Below, piece after piece: positions 1 through 8,600 of a stretch of 64,000 bases of DNA. A model generated the notes under the pieces. It worked only from the letters and a program-made list of their open reading frames with translations. It was not told the DNA's origin and ran no database searches. The position numbers were made by a program, and so were the translations under genes. How positions within the stretch are numbered: position 1 is the stretch's first letter; each line of letters begins with the position of its first letter. This stretch comes from Rhizophagus irregularis (lineage: Eukaryota; Glomeromycota; Glomeromycetes; Glomerales; Glomeraceae): assembly GCF_026210795.1 (NCBI RefSeq), contig NC_089457.1:3038001-3102000 (forward strand), read 5' to 3'.

Positions 1-198
1 TGAAATCAAATATGGAATCACATCCCAACCTTAGGTTGGAAAATTTTATGGAATATAAATTTATTTGTACAAACCTGTAAACTACCATACTCAGTAATGA
101 ACAAATGAGGTAAAGGCAAGCCCAGTATAGGTCAAATAAAATATAAAAGAAGGATAAAAAGTAAAAGACGTGAAAATTTTCAGAGAATTTTATTAAAA
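1..198 (+). other. 5' untranslated internal leader of the gypsy element
   Basis: About 200 bases before the gag ATG with no conserved coding potential. It contains a short inverted motif, CCCAACCTTAGGTTGG, at about 26-41 that could form a hairpin. It belongs to the internal region between the unseen 5' LTR and gag. Confidence 0.6.
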
Positions 199-3100
199 AT
201 GGAATGGTACCATATTTGGAACGCTGGATATATAAACCATAAACAAGAACATGACCTAGGAGTGATAGAACCAGAGGAATGCTTAGCATGTGAAATATGT
301 AACCCAATAGAAAGAGAAGTATCAGCAGCATTCAAGAAATTTTGGGATGCTTTATTTAAATTCGAGGATACAATACTAATGTACAATAATGTGACACATA
401 AAGAATTATTGAATTTATTAAGTATGGACAATAGGGAAAGGGAAGACACAATACATAAAGGAAAATGTAGGAATATAGTAGATAGAATAATTGAATCAAT
501 AAGGTACAGACAACAACCAAAAATGAAAGAAAAAGGTTTAAGAATAATAATTGTAGTAATTGTAAGGGATTGTATTGAAGGAGACTTAGAAAATGAAGTA
601 TTTGATCGGTTAATTGGATGTCCAGAAATAATGGAACATGGATACATTTTAGAAGATTGGGATGTTGAAAATAGATTTCAAAAGTTTTGGGATTGGTACA
701 ACACGATATTGGAAAATGAAATGAAAGCAATACATGTTAAGAAGTTAGCAATAAAGTTATTCAGGGATTTATTATATGAAGAAACAGAAGATCTGGTGAG
801 GGGAGAAAAGGTAATTGAATTGTTACTCCAGATAAAACACCAGAATAGATGTGAGGCAGACACTCAAGAAGGAAAGGATGCATGGAAGAGATTGATACAG
901 AAAGTAAGTCAAAGATTTATTGACACCAAACAATTTACAAGGGAACCTGAGGACCCAGAAAGTGATAGTCCTGAAAGTTATGAATTAGAGGACAGTGATG
1001 GTAGTATACATTATGAAATAAAAATAGAGGATGATGTCGAATGGACAGTGGAATCATTAAAAAGAAAAATTGAAGAAATGGGTGGAAGGTTCACCGACAA
1101 AGATATACAAAGAATGTGGGACCTAAGGATAAGGATAGAATTGATATTAACAGAGGACTTTTTAGGTACATTTTTCGAATTAATGAGACTAAGTGATGAA
1201 AAATTAAAAGATGAAATAAATGAATGGTTAACAAAAGAAACATTAATATGTGGAAATTGTAGGAATAGAAAGTTACCTGATATGATAACAGACATTGGAC
1301 AATGTAAAAATTGTGAACAAAAAGAATTATTAAAATTAAAGGATGACTTAGAAAAACTAGGATACGAATTAAATGTATCAGAAATAGAGAGAATAAGAAA
1401 ATTCAGGATAAGCAATAGTATGATATTAACAACGGAATTTATGGAAAAATATTTCCAGGAAATGGATACGAATGATAAAGAATTAAGGATAAAATTATAT
1501 GAATGGATAAATGAAAATACCACATTTTGTAATGAATGTGGAATAAGATGGATGAACAATAAATTTGACGAAGGAAAAACCAAGTGTAGGGATTGTGAGA
1601 ATGACGAAAATGAAATTGATATCAGGGTCAAAAGATTAAAACAAATATGTGATGATAATAAAATAGAAATAACTAATGGAGAGTTATTGAGGTTAATCAG
1701 TATGGGATATACTGATGGAGAAATATTGGATCAAGAATTTATTGAAATATTCCAAGGAAATAAAAATGAATTGGAGAAAAATTTAAGGCGGATATTAAAT
1801 AAATTTCTAAAACAGCAAGCTGGAATTAAGGATAGTGAAAGCAGTGGAAATGAATCTGATAATGAAAAATCTGATGGATCTGAAAAAGAATCAGATGGAT
1901 CTGGAAAAGACGGAGAAATTTTAAATCCAAATGATACCGATAACAATGAAAATTTTGAAGAACCTTATGAAGAAAACATTATAAATAGACCTGGTTTTGA
2001 CTCAAGTGAAAGTTCAGAATCAAATTCTGAGGATAAAAGTGAAATATCTGATTATAATATAGAAAATTTATTTGAAACACCTTTAACACCACCGATACCA
2101 CCAATCCTACCAATAGTACCAATAATTATGGGAGCAACAAGAGCTGAAGTAAGGGAAGATTTTAGAGCGGCTTTACTAGCAGCAACAGGACATGATATAG
2201 GAGGTAATTGGGCTGGATTAGTCGCAGCCAACCCATTAGCAAACGCAATTGAGGATGCAGGAAATGTAGCTGGAGGAATAATTAGTATGCCACAATTTTA
2301 TGGAAAGGAAGAAGAAGACGTAAATGATTGGGTAAGACAATTTGAAACAGCATTTACTGCTATAGGAAAAGCAGCAGGAGTAAATGGAGCTAGACAAGCA
2401 GCAATGGCAGCTACCTGTTTAAAAGGTGCAGCAGCACAATGGTATAATGAAAAGAAGGAAGCAAACAATGGTCATTTGGTAAATTGGCAAGATAACGATG
2501 ATGATAATGATTTAAAACATAGGATTAAACAAAGATTTACCAGGGAAGATGTTAGAAAAAGGAAAATGTTAGAATTAAGGAAAATAACACAAGGAGTAAA
2601 TGAAAATGTTGAGGCATATACGATAAGGTTTAGACAAATATTAAGGATAGCTACCAGAGGCCATGCATTAGATGATGAATTACAAGTGGATAATTATATC
2701 GAAGGATTAACACCAGAATTGGGATATCAAGTCAGAAGACAAAACCCAGCAAATTTGAATGATGCAGTGAATACAGCAAGAAGAGAGGAGGAAGCTACTA
2801 ATGAATTAATAAGAAGGACACGTGGTATATCAGTTAGTACCCAAAGAAAAGGAATCGATATACAGGATGACAAGCCAAAGAATATATTTGAAAAACCATT
2901 GGAGAAAAATTATGAGGATGACCTTACCGAGATGTTTAAAAAATTAGAGGTAAAATTGACAAATCAACTTAGTGGACAAAGGAGACCACCAAATAACAAT
3001 AGACAAGGACAACCATTGCGAGCATGTTATAAATGTCAACAACCAGGACATTATGCAAGGGAATGTAGAGTAAATAATGGTCAAGCAAACTATAGAAGAC

Positions 3101-3783
3101 CAAACAACCAAAATTATAATAAAGGACCAAATAACTATAATGGAAGATCAAATAATTATAACAGACAACCAAATTACCAAAATAATAATCGAGGATTTAA
3201 TACGATGGAATTTGATAACTATAATGATTACAATGACCAATACGAGTACGATGGCCAAGATTATCAAGATGATTATGACCAAGAATATAATTATGGTGAC
3301 CCATATTATCAAAACAATGATGTAGTATTTAACCATGTTGATCAAGATTTTTATAATAATCCAAGACAAACAAGGAGTAATATAAAAAATAGGTCAAGTG
3401 ATCGAGATATAGATATGGAAATTGATCTAGAACAAGCACGCAGAAGAAATGATAAATATGCCAGTCAACAGAATAAGGCAGCAGCATTACCAAAAAGGGG
3501 ATTTACTAGTGAGAGTTTGAGAAAAGCTCAGGAAACAAAAAGAAATAATAATACATGTGGAAATTGTGGACAAAAAGGTCACTATGCATCAGAATGTAAA
3601 AATGAACGTGTTGAAGGTATTCATAGGACAAGCGCATTTCAAAGAAATATACCAAAATATAACGTATTAGAGGATATGAAAAGTACCAGAGCAAATGCAA
3701 CTTTTTCACAAATTATAGATATAAGCCCAGAACAAAGAAAAATATATTATGATGGTATGAGAAGATATCCACAAGTAGATTGA
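199..3783 (+). CDS. gag: Gag polyprotein with long N-terminal extension and two CCHC knuckles
   Basis: The protein is 1194 aa, far longer than typical Ty3/gypsy Gag. Residues 1-250 are helical and charged, with a Cys cluster at 29-34. Residues 280-540 carry three tandem helical modules; the first two end in CxxC...CxxC pairs (C351/C354/C369/C372 and C444/C447/C463/C466). An acidic Ser/Asp/Glu linker (545-625) and a proline-rich stretch (629-640) follow. The Retrotrans_gag core is at about 695-870. CCHC zinc knuckles lie at 943-956 and 1120-1133, separated by an Asn/Tyr/Asp-rich segment. Gag coats the RNA and forms the particle. The ATG at 199 is the first of the frame. The stop is TGA at 3781, and the protease follows in the same frame, so a readthrough Gag-PR product is possible. 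Confidence 0.93.
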   Translation: MEWYHIWNAGYINHKQEHDLGVIEPEECLACEICNPIEREVSAAFKKFWDALFKFEDTILMYNNVTHKELLNLLSMDNREREDTIHKGKCRNIVDRIIESIRYRQQPKMKEKGLRIIIVVIVRDCIEGDLENEVFDRLIGCPEIMEHGYILEDWDVENRFQKFWDWYNTILENEMKAIHVKKLAIKLFRDLLYEETEDLVRGEKVIELLLQIKHQNRCEADTQEGKDAWKRLIQKVSQRFIDTKQFTREPEDPESDSPESYELEDSDGSIHYEIKIEDDVEWTVESLKRKIEEMGGRFTDKDIQRMWDLRIRIELILTEDFLGTFFELMRLSDEKLKDEINEWLTKETLICGNCRNRKLPDMITDIGQCKNCEQKELLKLKDDLEKLGYELNVSEIERIRKFRISNSMILTTEFMEKYFQEMDTNDKELRIKLYEWINENTTFCNECGIRWMNNKFDEGKTKCRDCENDENEIDIRVKRLKQICDDNKIEITNGELLRLISMGYTDGEILDQEFIEIFQGNKNELEKNLRRILNKFLKQQAGIKDSESSGNESDNEKSDGSEKESDGSGKDGEILNPNDTDNNENFEEPYEENIINRPGFDSSESSESNSEDKSEISDYNIENLFETPLTPPIPPILPIVPIIMGATRAEVREDFRAALLAATGHDIGGNWAGLVAANPLANAIEDAGNVAGGIISMPQFYGKEEEDVNDWVRQFETAFTAIGKAAGVNGARQAAMAATCLKGAAAQWYNEKKEANNGHLVNWQDNDDDNDLKHRIKQRFTREDVRKRKMLELRKITQGVNENVEAYTIRFRQILRIATRGHALDDELQVDNYIEGLTPELGYQVRRQNPANLNDAVNTARREEEATNELIRRTRGISVSTQRKGIDIQDDKPKNIFEKPLEKNYEDDLTEMFKKLEVKLTNQLSGQRRPPNNNRQGQPLRACYKCQQPGHYARECRVNNGQANYRRPNNQNYNKGPNNYNGRSNNYNRQPNYQNNNRGFNTMEFDNYNDYNDQYEYDGQDYQDDYDQEYNYGDPYYQNNDVVFNHVDQDFYNNPRQTRSNIKNRSSDRDIDMEIDLEQARRRNDKYASQQNKAAALPKRGFTSESLRKAQETKRNNNTCGNCGQKGHYASECKNERVEGIHRTSAFQRNIPKYNVLEDMKSTRANATFSQIIDISPEQRKIYYDGMRRYPQVD

Positions 3784-4323
3784 CTACAAGAACCAATAAA
3801 TAACATTGAAGCTGAACATTTGACAGCATTAAGGGGTAAACTAATAATAAATCAAGAATTGAAGGATGTAATGTTTGATACAGGGGCAGCAGTAAATGTA
3901 ATAACTAGTCAAATAATGGATGAAATGGACCTAAGAATTGAAGAGCCAAGTACAGTAAGATGTGTGATGATAAATGAGGATAAAGTAGCATCAAGAGGTA
4001 CCACAACGATATACATACAGTTTGGGGATAAGGAGGTACCCATTAAGGTCGAAGTAATTGATTCTGGAAAGAATGAAATTGTGTTAGGGAATGGAGTATT
4101 AGATATGTTTAAGGCGAATATAGATTACACAGATAAAACAATAATACTTAAAATGGATGATGAAACCATGGATGTACCAGTAAAATATATACAAAAGACC
4201 ATCAAAGGATTCGAAGAGACATTGATTGAAGATGAATTATTAGATGAATTATACCAAGATGAATTATACAATATATATGAAGATGATTATGAGAATTATG
4301 AAAATGAAAATTTTAAAGTATAA
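3784..4323 (+). CDS. Retropepsin-like aspartic protease of the gypsy element
   Basis: This frame continues the gag frame directly after the TGA at 3781-3783. It has no ATG before the catalytic motif, so it is unlikely to start by itself. The active-site motif is MFDTGAAVNVI, encoded at about 3871-3903 (D-T-G-A), and a retropepsin-like flap and hydrophobic core (IVLGNGVLDMF) follow. The C-terminal part is acidic and Tyr-rich. The role is cleavage of the Gag and Pol polyproteins. It ends at TAA 4321-4323, where the RT frame, shifted by -1, has already opened. Function is sure from the motif; the expression route is inferred. Confidence 0.88.
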   Translation, partial: LQEPINNIEAEHLTALRGKLIINQELKDVMFDTGAAVNVITSQIMDEMDLRIEEPSTVRCVMINEDKVASRGTTTIYIQFGDKEVPIKVEVIDSGKNEIVLGNGVLDMFKANIDYTDKTIILKMDDETMDVPVKYIQKTIKGFEETLIEDELLDELYQDELYNIYEDDYENYENENFKV

Positions 4324-5798
4324 GTCTTGGTCAGAATGATACTGAAGAGACGATAAAGAAGCATAAAAATGACCATGAAAAATTTATTGAAAAATTTAAA
4401 GTAGGGGATATAACCAATGAACAAAAGGGTAAATTAAAAGTATTAGTAGAAAAATATAAGGATATATTTGAGTACGATGGTGAAAAATATAACAGGACAA
4501 ATCTAGTGAAACATGAGATAAGACTAAAAGAAGGTACTGAACCGATAGCTCAAAAGAGATACAAAGAAAATGACGAAAAAGGTAAATTTATTAGAAAAGA
4601 GGTAGATGAAATGGTAAAATTAGGAAAAATTAGAGAATCCAGAAGCCCTTGGTCTTCACCAGTGACTTTAGCAGGAAAAAAGTCTGGAAATTATAGATTT
4701 TGCATCGATTATAGAAAATTAAATAAAGTTACAATAGCAGATGCATATCCATTACCAAGGATTGATGAACAATTAGAAAGGATAAGCTCAGGAAAATGGT
4801 TTACTAGTCTGGATTTAGCATCAGGGTTCAATCAGATAGAGATGGCTGAGGAAGATATTGAGAAAACAGCATTTATATGCTCAGCAGGATTATATGAATA
4901 TAATGTCATGCCATTTGGGTTAACAAATGCGCCTGCAAGTTTTCAAAGGTTGATGGACAAAGTATTAAAGGAATACCTGAATGAATTTGTGATAGTGTAC
5001 ATTGATGATATAATGATATATTCGGAAAATTTTGAAGACCACCTAAAACACATAAAGTTAGTGTTAGAAAAATTAAAGGAAGCCAGTTTAATACTAAAGT
5101 TAAAGAAATGTATATTTGGAAAAACAGAAATAGAATTTTTAGGACATGTAGTTGGTAAAAATGGATTAAAACCAAGTCCAGGAAAAGTCGAAAAGATACA
5201 AAAATTAACAGCACCTACAAATATAAAAGGTGTAAGGTCAATATTAGGATTATGTACGTATTATAGAAAATTTATTAAAGACTTTTCAAAAATAGTAAAA
5301 CCAATAACGTCTTTATTGAGAAAAGATGAAAAGTTTGAATGGGGTATCAAACAACATGAGGCATTAGAAATATTAAAAAGGAAATTAACCGAAGAACCAG
5401 TGTTAAGACAACCAGATTGGTTAAGGAAATTTATATTAATTACAGATGCTTCAGGAATAGGATTAGGGGCAGTATTAGCTCAAAAAGATGATAAAGGTCA
5501 AGAATACGTAATAGAATATGCCAGTAAAAGTTTAAACAGGACAGAACAAAGATGGCCAATAACCGAACAAGAATGTTATGCAATTGTATGGGGAATACAA
5601 CATTTCCATAAATACTTGATCAATAGAAAATTTGAGGTAGTGACAGACCATGCAGCTTTGAAAGGATTAATGACTGCAAAAGTACCAAAAGGAAAGAGAT
5701 CAAGATGGGTCATGGAATTAGAACAGTATGATTTTGAAATAACCCATAGACCAGGAAAAGAAAATAAAAATGCGGATGCATTATCAAGAATAATATAA
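4317..5798 (+). CDS. pol: Reverse transcriptase and RNase H of the gypsy element
   Basis: The frame opens at 4317, overlapping the protease frame by 7 nt in the -1 register, and the first 180 nt contain no ATG. RT motifs: FCIDYRKLNKVT, FTSLDLASGF with the first catalytic Asp at 4812, MPFGLTNAPASFQ, and YIDD at 4998-5009 with the paired Asp residues. RNase H of the RT_RNaseH_2 type follows: ITDASGIGLGAVL (Asp at 5445), the TEQECYA Glu, the VVTDHAAL Asp, and NADALSR near the end. The protein copies element RNA into cDNA and removes the RNA strand. The TAA at 5796 comes right after RNase H. In most gypsy elements the frame would run on to integrase; here there is a gap of about 90 nt with stops before a new ORF. 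Confidence 0.95.
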   Translation, partial: SISLGQNDTEETIKKHKNDHEKFIEKFKVGDITNEQKGKLKVLVEKYKDIFEYDGEKYNRTNLVKHEIRLKEGTEPIAQKRYKENDEKGKFIRKEVDEMVKLGKIRESRSPWSSPVTLAGKKSGNYRFCIDYRKLNKVTIADAYPLPRIDEQLERISSGKWFTSLDLASGFNQIEMAEEDIEKTAFICSAGLYEYNVMPFGLTNAPASFQRLMDKVLKEYLNEFVIVYIDDIMIYSENFEDHLKHIKLVLEKLKEASLILKLKKCIFGKTEIEFLGHVVGKNGLKPSPGKVEKIQKLTAPTNIKGVRSILGLCTYYRKFIKDFSKIVKPITSLLRKDEKFEWGIKQHEALEILKRKLTEEPVLRQPDWLRKFILITDASGIGLGAVLAQKDDKGQEYVIEYASKSLNRTEQRWPITEQECYAIVWGIQHFHKYLINRKFEVVTDHAALKGLMTAKVPKGKRSRWVMELEQYDFEITHRPGKENKNADALSRII

Positions 5799-5887
5799 AT
5801 AGATAGGTAAAAGACTTGAGACGCAAAAATATATAACAAAAGAGTTAAGCAGGATAAATAAATTGAAATTACCCGAGCAATGTAAAA

Positions 5888-7264
5888 ATGGGACCTAAAA
5901 TAATAATCATATGTGGAGTTGATGGTACTGGAAAAACATTCATCGTAAATAAACTTATAAAAGAATTTGAAAAAGTAGGACAAAGTGTGAGGTTTAACAC
6001 CTTTAAAAGGAGAAGAGAGGACAATGATAAGTATAAAATACCAAAGAAAGGTATAGAATGGGAATTCAGGAAGGAAGTTGTCGAACAAATCAACAGGAGA
6101 ATGGAAGAACATGATAATGAGGATTGGTTAATATTGGATAAAAGTCCTTATAGTGAGTACTTTTATCAACAGACACCATCATTTGATAGAGGATACATAT
6201 CAAGATATGAGAACCACTTACTGGAAAAGGAAATATTTAGAAATAAAAGGATAATTGATGAATCAATAGTGATATTTTTAGAAAATGAAAAATGTTGGGA
6301 AAATTACAAAGGTAGAGAATATTCGAAAAAAGATCAAGGACATAAAACATCATACCCATTATTAAATGAAGAAAGATATATGGAGATGGTGAAATCATTT
6401 AAAGAATGTCAAGATATTTACGAAGGAGAAAAATATGCTAATATTAAAATATCAAATAATGACACAGATTGGGAAAGAGTATATAATAAAATAATAGAAT
6501 TAGATGGAGATAAACCACCAATAGAGGTTAAAAATGTTGAGATTAAGGATAACATCAGAGTAACTGATGGTAAAAAGTATATTGAGAAAAATGGTAAAAA
6601 CATCAGAATAATAGAAAACTTTGAAAAGATGGGAGCATTATATTTGGCCCACAGTCATGAATTATCGGCACATATGGGAATCAAAAGTACTTATGATAAT
6701 TTAAAAGATAAATATTATTGGGAAAATATGCTGAATGATGTTGAAAGATATGTAAGGACATGTGATGAATGTCAGAGAAGAGGAAAACCACAAGGGAAAA
6801 ACGAATTACACCCAATTAAAGTAATAGAACCATGGTATCAAATTGGGATCGACTTTGTTGGACCATTGAACACAACAACAAATGGTAATAAATACATCAT
6901 AGTAGCAATGGATTATTTTACAAAATGGCCAGAAGCCAAAGCAGTAAAAGAAGCAACTGCTAAAGAGGTATCAAAATTTATTTATGAAGACATCATTTGT
7001 AGACATGGATGCCCAATGAAAATATTGAGTGATAGAGGAAGTCATTTCAATAATGAAATGATTAAAGAATTAATGGAAAAATTCAAAATTAAATGGAATT
7101 TTTCTACAAGTTATCATCCAGAGACAAATGGATTGGTTGAAAGATTCAATCGAACATTAGGTCAAGCATTAGCAAAATTATCAACTAAGGATGATTGGGA
7201 TCAAAAGATAGCACCTATATTATTCGCCTACAGAAATAAAAAGCACAGTTCAACAAAAATTTGA
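5888..7264 (+). CDS. pol: P-loop nucleoside/thymidylate-kinase-like domain fused to integrase
   Basis: The ORF has 458 aa and its own ATG in the context AAAATGG. Residues 1 to about 205 are a P-loop kinase: Walker A GVDGTGKT at 10-17 after a hydrophobic beta strand, then LILDKSPYSEYFYQ at 81-94, matching the D/E-R-S/Y catalytic region of thymidylate and deoxynucleoside kinases, and a FLENEKCWENYKGREY segment at 130-145 in the place of the Arg-rich lid. Integrase follows: zinc-binding H255, H262, C292, C295, and the DDE core D322, D382, E418 (35-residue D-E spacing). It lies between RNase H and integrase, where lentiviruses carry dUTPase. It ends at a TGA (7262) inside the integrase fold; the frame continues to 7669. 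Kinase substrate is unknown and the kinase class is inferred from motifs. Confidence 0.85.
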   Translation: MGPKIIIICGVDGTGKTFIVNKLIKEFEKVGQSVRFNTFKRRREDNDKYKIPKKGIEWEFRKEVVEQINRRMEEHDNEDWLILDKSPYSEYFYQQTPSFDRGYISRYENHLLEKEIFRNKRIIDESIVIFLENEKCWENYKGREYSKKDQGHKTSYPLLNEERYMEMVKSFKECQDIYEGEKYANIKISNNDTDWERVYNKIIELDGDKPPIEVKNVEIKDNIRVTDGKKYIEKNGKNIRIIENFEKMGALYLAHSHELSAHMGIKSTYDNLKDKYYWENMLNDVERYVRTCDECQRRGKPQGKNELHPIKVIEPWYQIGIDFVGPLNTTTNGNKYIIVAMDYFTKWPEAKAVKEATAKEVSKFIYEDIICRHGCPMKILSDRGSHFNNEMIKELMEKFKIKWNFSTSYHPETNGLVERFNRTLGQALAKLSTKDDWDQKIAPILFAYRNKKHSSTKI

Positions 7265-7669
7265 CCATTTTATCTAACATATGGAAGAAATGTACGGACA
7301 ATAATGGATGAAGATATCAAAGGAATCAACCTAAGTGATAGACTAGTTGGATTATTAGAAGAATTACCAAAAATCCGATATGAAGCCAAAGAACAAATAT
7401 TAAAATCTCAAATAAAACAAAAAGAGTATCATGACAGAAAAATAATTAAAGAACATACCTTTGGAATTGGAGATAAAATATTACTTTATGATAAAGCCAA
7501 AGCACAACAATTATCTGGAAAATTGGAATCAAAATGGTTGGGACCATTTTACATTCATGAAATACTACCAAACGGAGCCTACAAAATTAAAGATATTAAG
7601 GGTGTAATCAAGAAAACACCTGTAAATGGAGAATTATTAAAGACTTACCATACACCGATGAGTAAATGA
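7265..7669 (+). CDS. pol: Integrase C-terminal part with GPY/F module, after in-frame TGA
   Basis: This is the same frame as the kinase-integrase ORF, resuming directly after the TGA at 7262-7264. Residues after the stop (PFYLTYGRN) are the usual continuation of gypsy integrase after the DDE core. The tail carries KWLGPFYIHEILPNGAYKI, a GPY/F module that helps integrase bind DNA or multimerise. No chromodomain is seen; the protein ends at TGA 7667. Either the TGA is a nonsense mutation in this copy or it is read through. Confidence 0.85.
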   Translation, partial: PFYLTYGRNVRTIMDEDIKGINLSDRLVGLLEELPKIRYEAKEQILKSQIKQKEYHDRKIIKEHTFGIGDKILLYDKAKAQQLSGKLESKWLGPFYIHEILPNGAYKIKDIKGVIKKTPVNGELLKTYHTPMSK

Positions 7670-7992
7670 TAACCATCATCAATGGACTTAGAAAAATAAA
7701 GATAATTTATAATCATGTGAAATAAAATCACATGACATAAAAATAATTTTGGAAAAATAGGAAAAATTAATGAAAATTTCCAAAGAAAGACCTAAGTGAA
7801 ATCCGGTACAAGAAAACCGTGAAATTCAAAAGAACACATGACAAACCACGGGAACAGCCGCAGGACGCAGCTAAGTCAAGTAACAACGCATGCTTGATTT
7901 AGTAATATAATTCGCACCTACCACTTCGAGACACGAGTTCGATTCTTAGAATAAATTTAATGAGGGCATTAAATTTTCATGCGGGGGATAGT
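7670..7992 (+). other. 3' untranslated internal region and polypurine tract
   Basis: Non-coding stretch between integrase and the 3' LTR. A purine-rich run, GCGGGGGATAG (7981-7991), lies immediately before the LTR and is the likely plus-strand primer. At about 7925-7950 there is a short sequence, GAGTTCGATTCTTAG, that resembles a tRNA T-loop/B-box, but no convincing A-box or cloverleaf was found. Confidence 0.7.
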
Positions 7993-8600
7993 TGTAATGC
8001 CGTAGTATACATAGTAAATTTATTAATTGTAAGGCGCAGTATTATATTTAATCTTAGTGTATAAAATTGTAATTTATTTTTAGTTGTATTAATAGTTAGA
8101 CCGAAAAGTCGTTAAACTATTGATCAGGTGATTCAAGGATAATTGGTCCGAGATGACATTAAACTATTAGTCACGAGATTTAAGGATAAATGAAGATCCG
8201 AAAGATATTAGATTGAATGAAATCAAGTGATCTGAGGTGTCAAGTGATTAATTTGTTGATCACTACGTTAATATTATAAATCATAATTTAGGAGTTTATG
8301 ATGATCAAATGGATACAGAATTAAGATAATGGAAATACTTTAAACTAATGGAAATACTTTGATAATTTAAACCCATGAATTGAAATTATGAATTTGGTTA
8401 CACGAAAAACAAATATAAAAGGCGTGAAGATCACCTTTTGAGAAGGATATTCTTGAACTAATTTTGATGATGAATTATTTATTTGTTATTTAACTTTATT
8501 AAACCAAGCATATTATTGTATTTATTTACATTATTAATAAAGAGATATTTTGTTAATACCTAAGGTGGCAACGTGATTTATCACGGGCTTAGGTGTTACA
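7993..8600 (+). repeat. 3' LTR of the gypsy element
   Basis: A 608-bp block begins TGTAATGC and ends GGTGTTACA, with the terminal inverted pair TGTAA/TTACA and the canonical TG...CA ends. It contains a TATA-like TATAAAAGG at about 8414-8422 and AATAAA at about 8536, giving plausible U3/R/U5 organisation. U3 carries two imperfect direct repeats (TTAAACTATT... near 8113 and 8160, each ending AAGGATAA) and a doubled TGGAAATACTTT (about 8329 and 8348). These could be control sites; that is inference. The second LTR needed to prove the ends is outside the window. Confidence 0.85.

Larger units (their letters stand above)
1..8600 (+). mobile_element. Ty3/gypsy LTR retrotransposon, 5' LTR outside the window
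   Basis: The domain order gag - protease - RT - RNase H - (kinase) - integrase - 3' LTR is that of Ty3/gypsy elements, integrase last. The 3' LTR (7993-8600) is preceded by a purine-rich tract at 7980-7990. No copy of the LTR lies at the left edge, so the element starts before base 1 and the primer-binding site cannot be seen. The frames are gag and protease in one, RT-RNase H in a second, kinase-integrase in a third. Two in-frame TGA codons (3781 and 7262) interrupt otherwise continuous proteins. The long open frames suggest a young or recently active copy. The family assignment is firm; current activity is not. Confidence 0.95.

Noticed and set aside
180-730. Minus-strand ORFs of 155 and 124 aa under gag
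   Set aside because: Shadow frames of the gag coding sequence; gag has domains and the antisense does not.
4311-4317. TTTTAAA as a -1 slippery heptamer
   Set aside because: After a -1 slip the second tRNA would face TAA, so the X-XXY-YYZ rule is not met in the protease frame.
7920-7955. tRNA-like GAGTTCGATTC segment before the 3' LTR
   Set aside because: It resembles a B-box only; no A-box, acceptor stem or anticodon arm could be folded.
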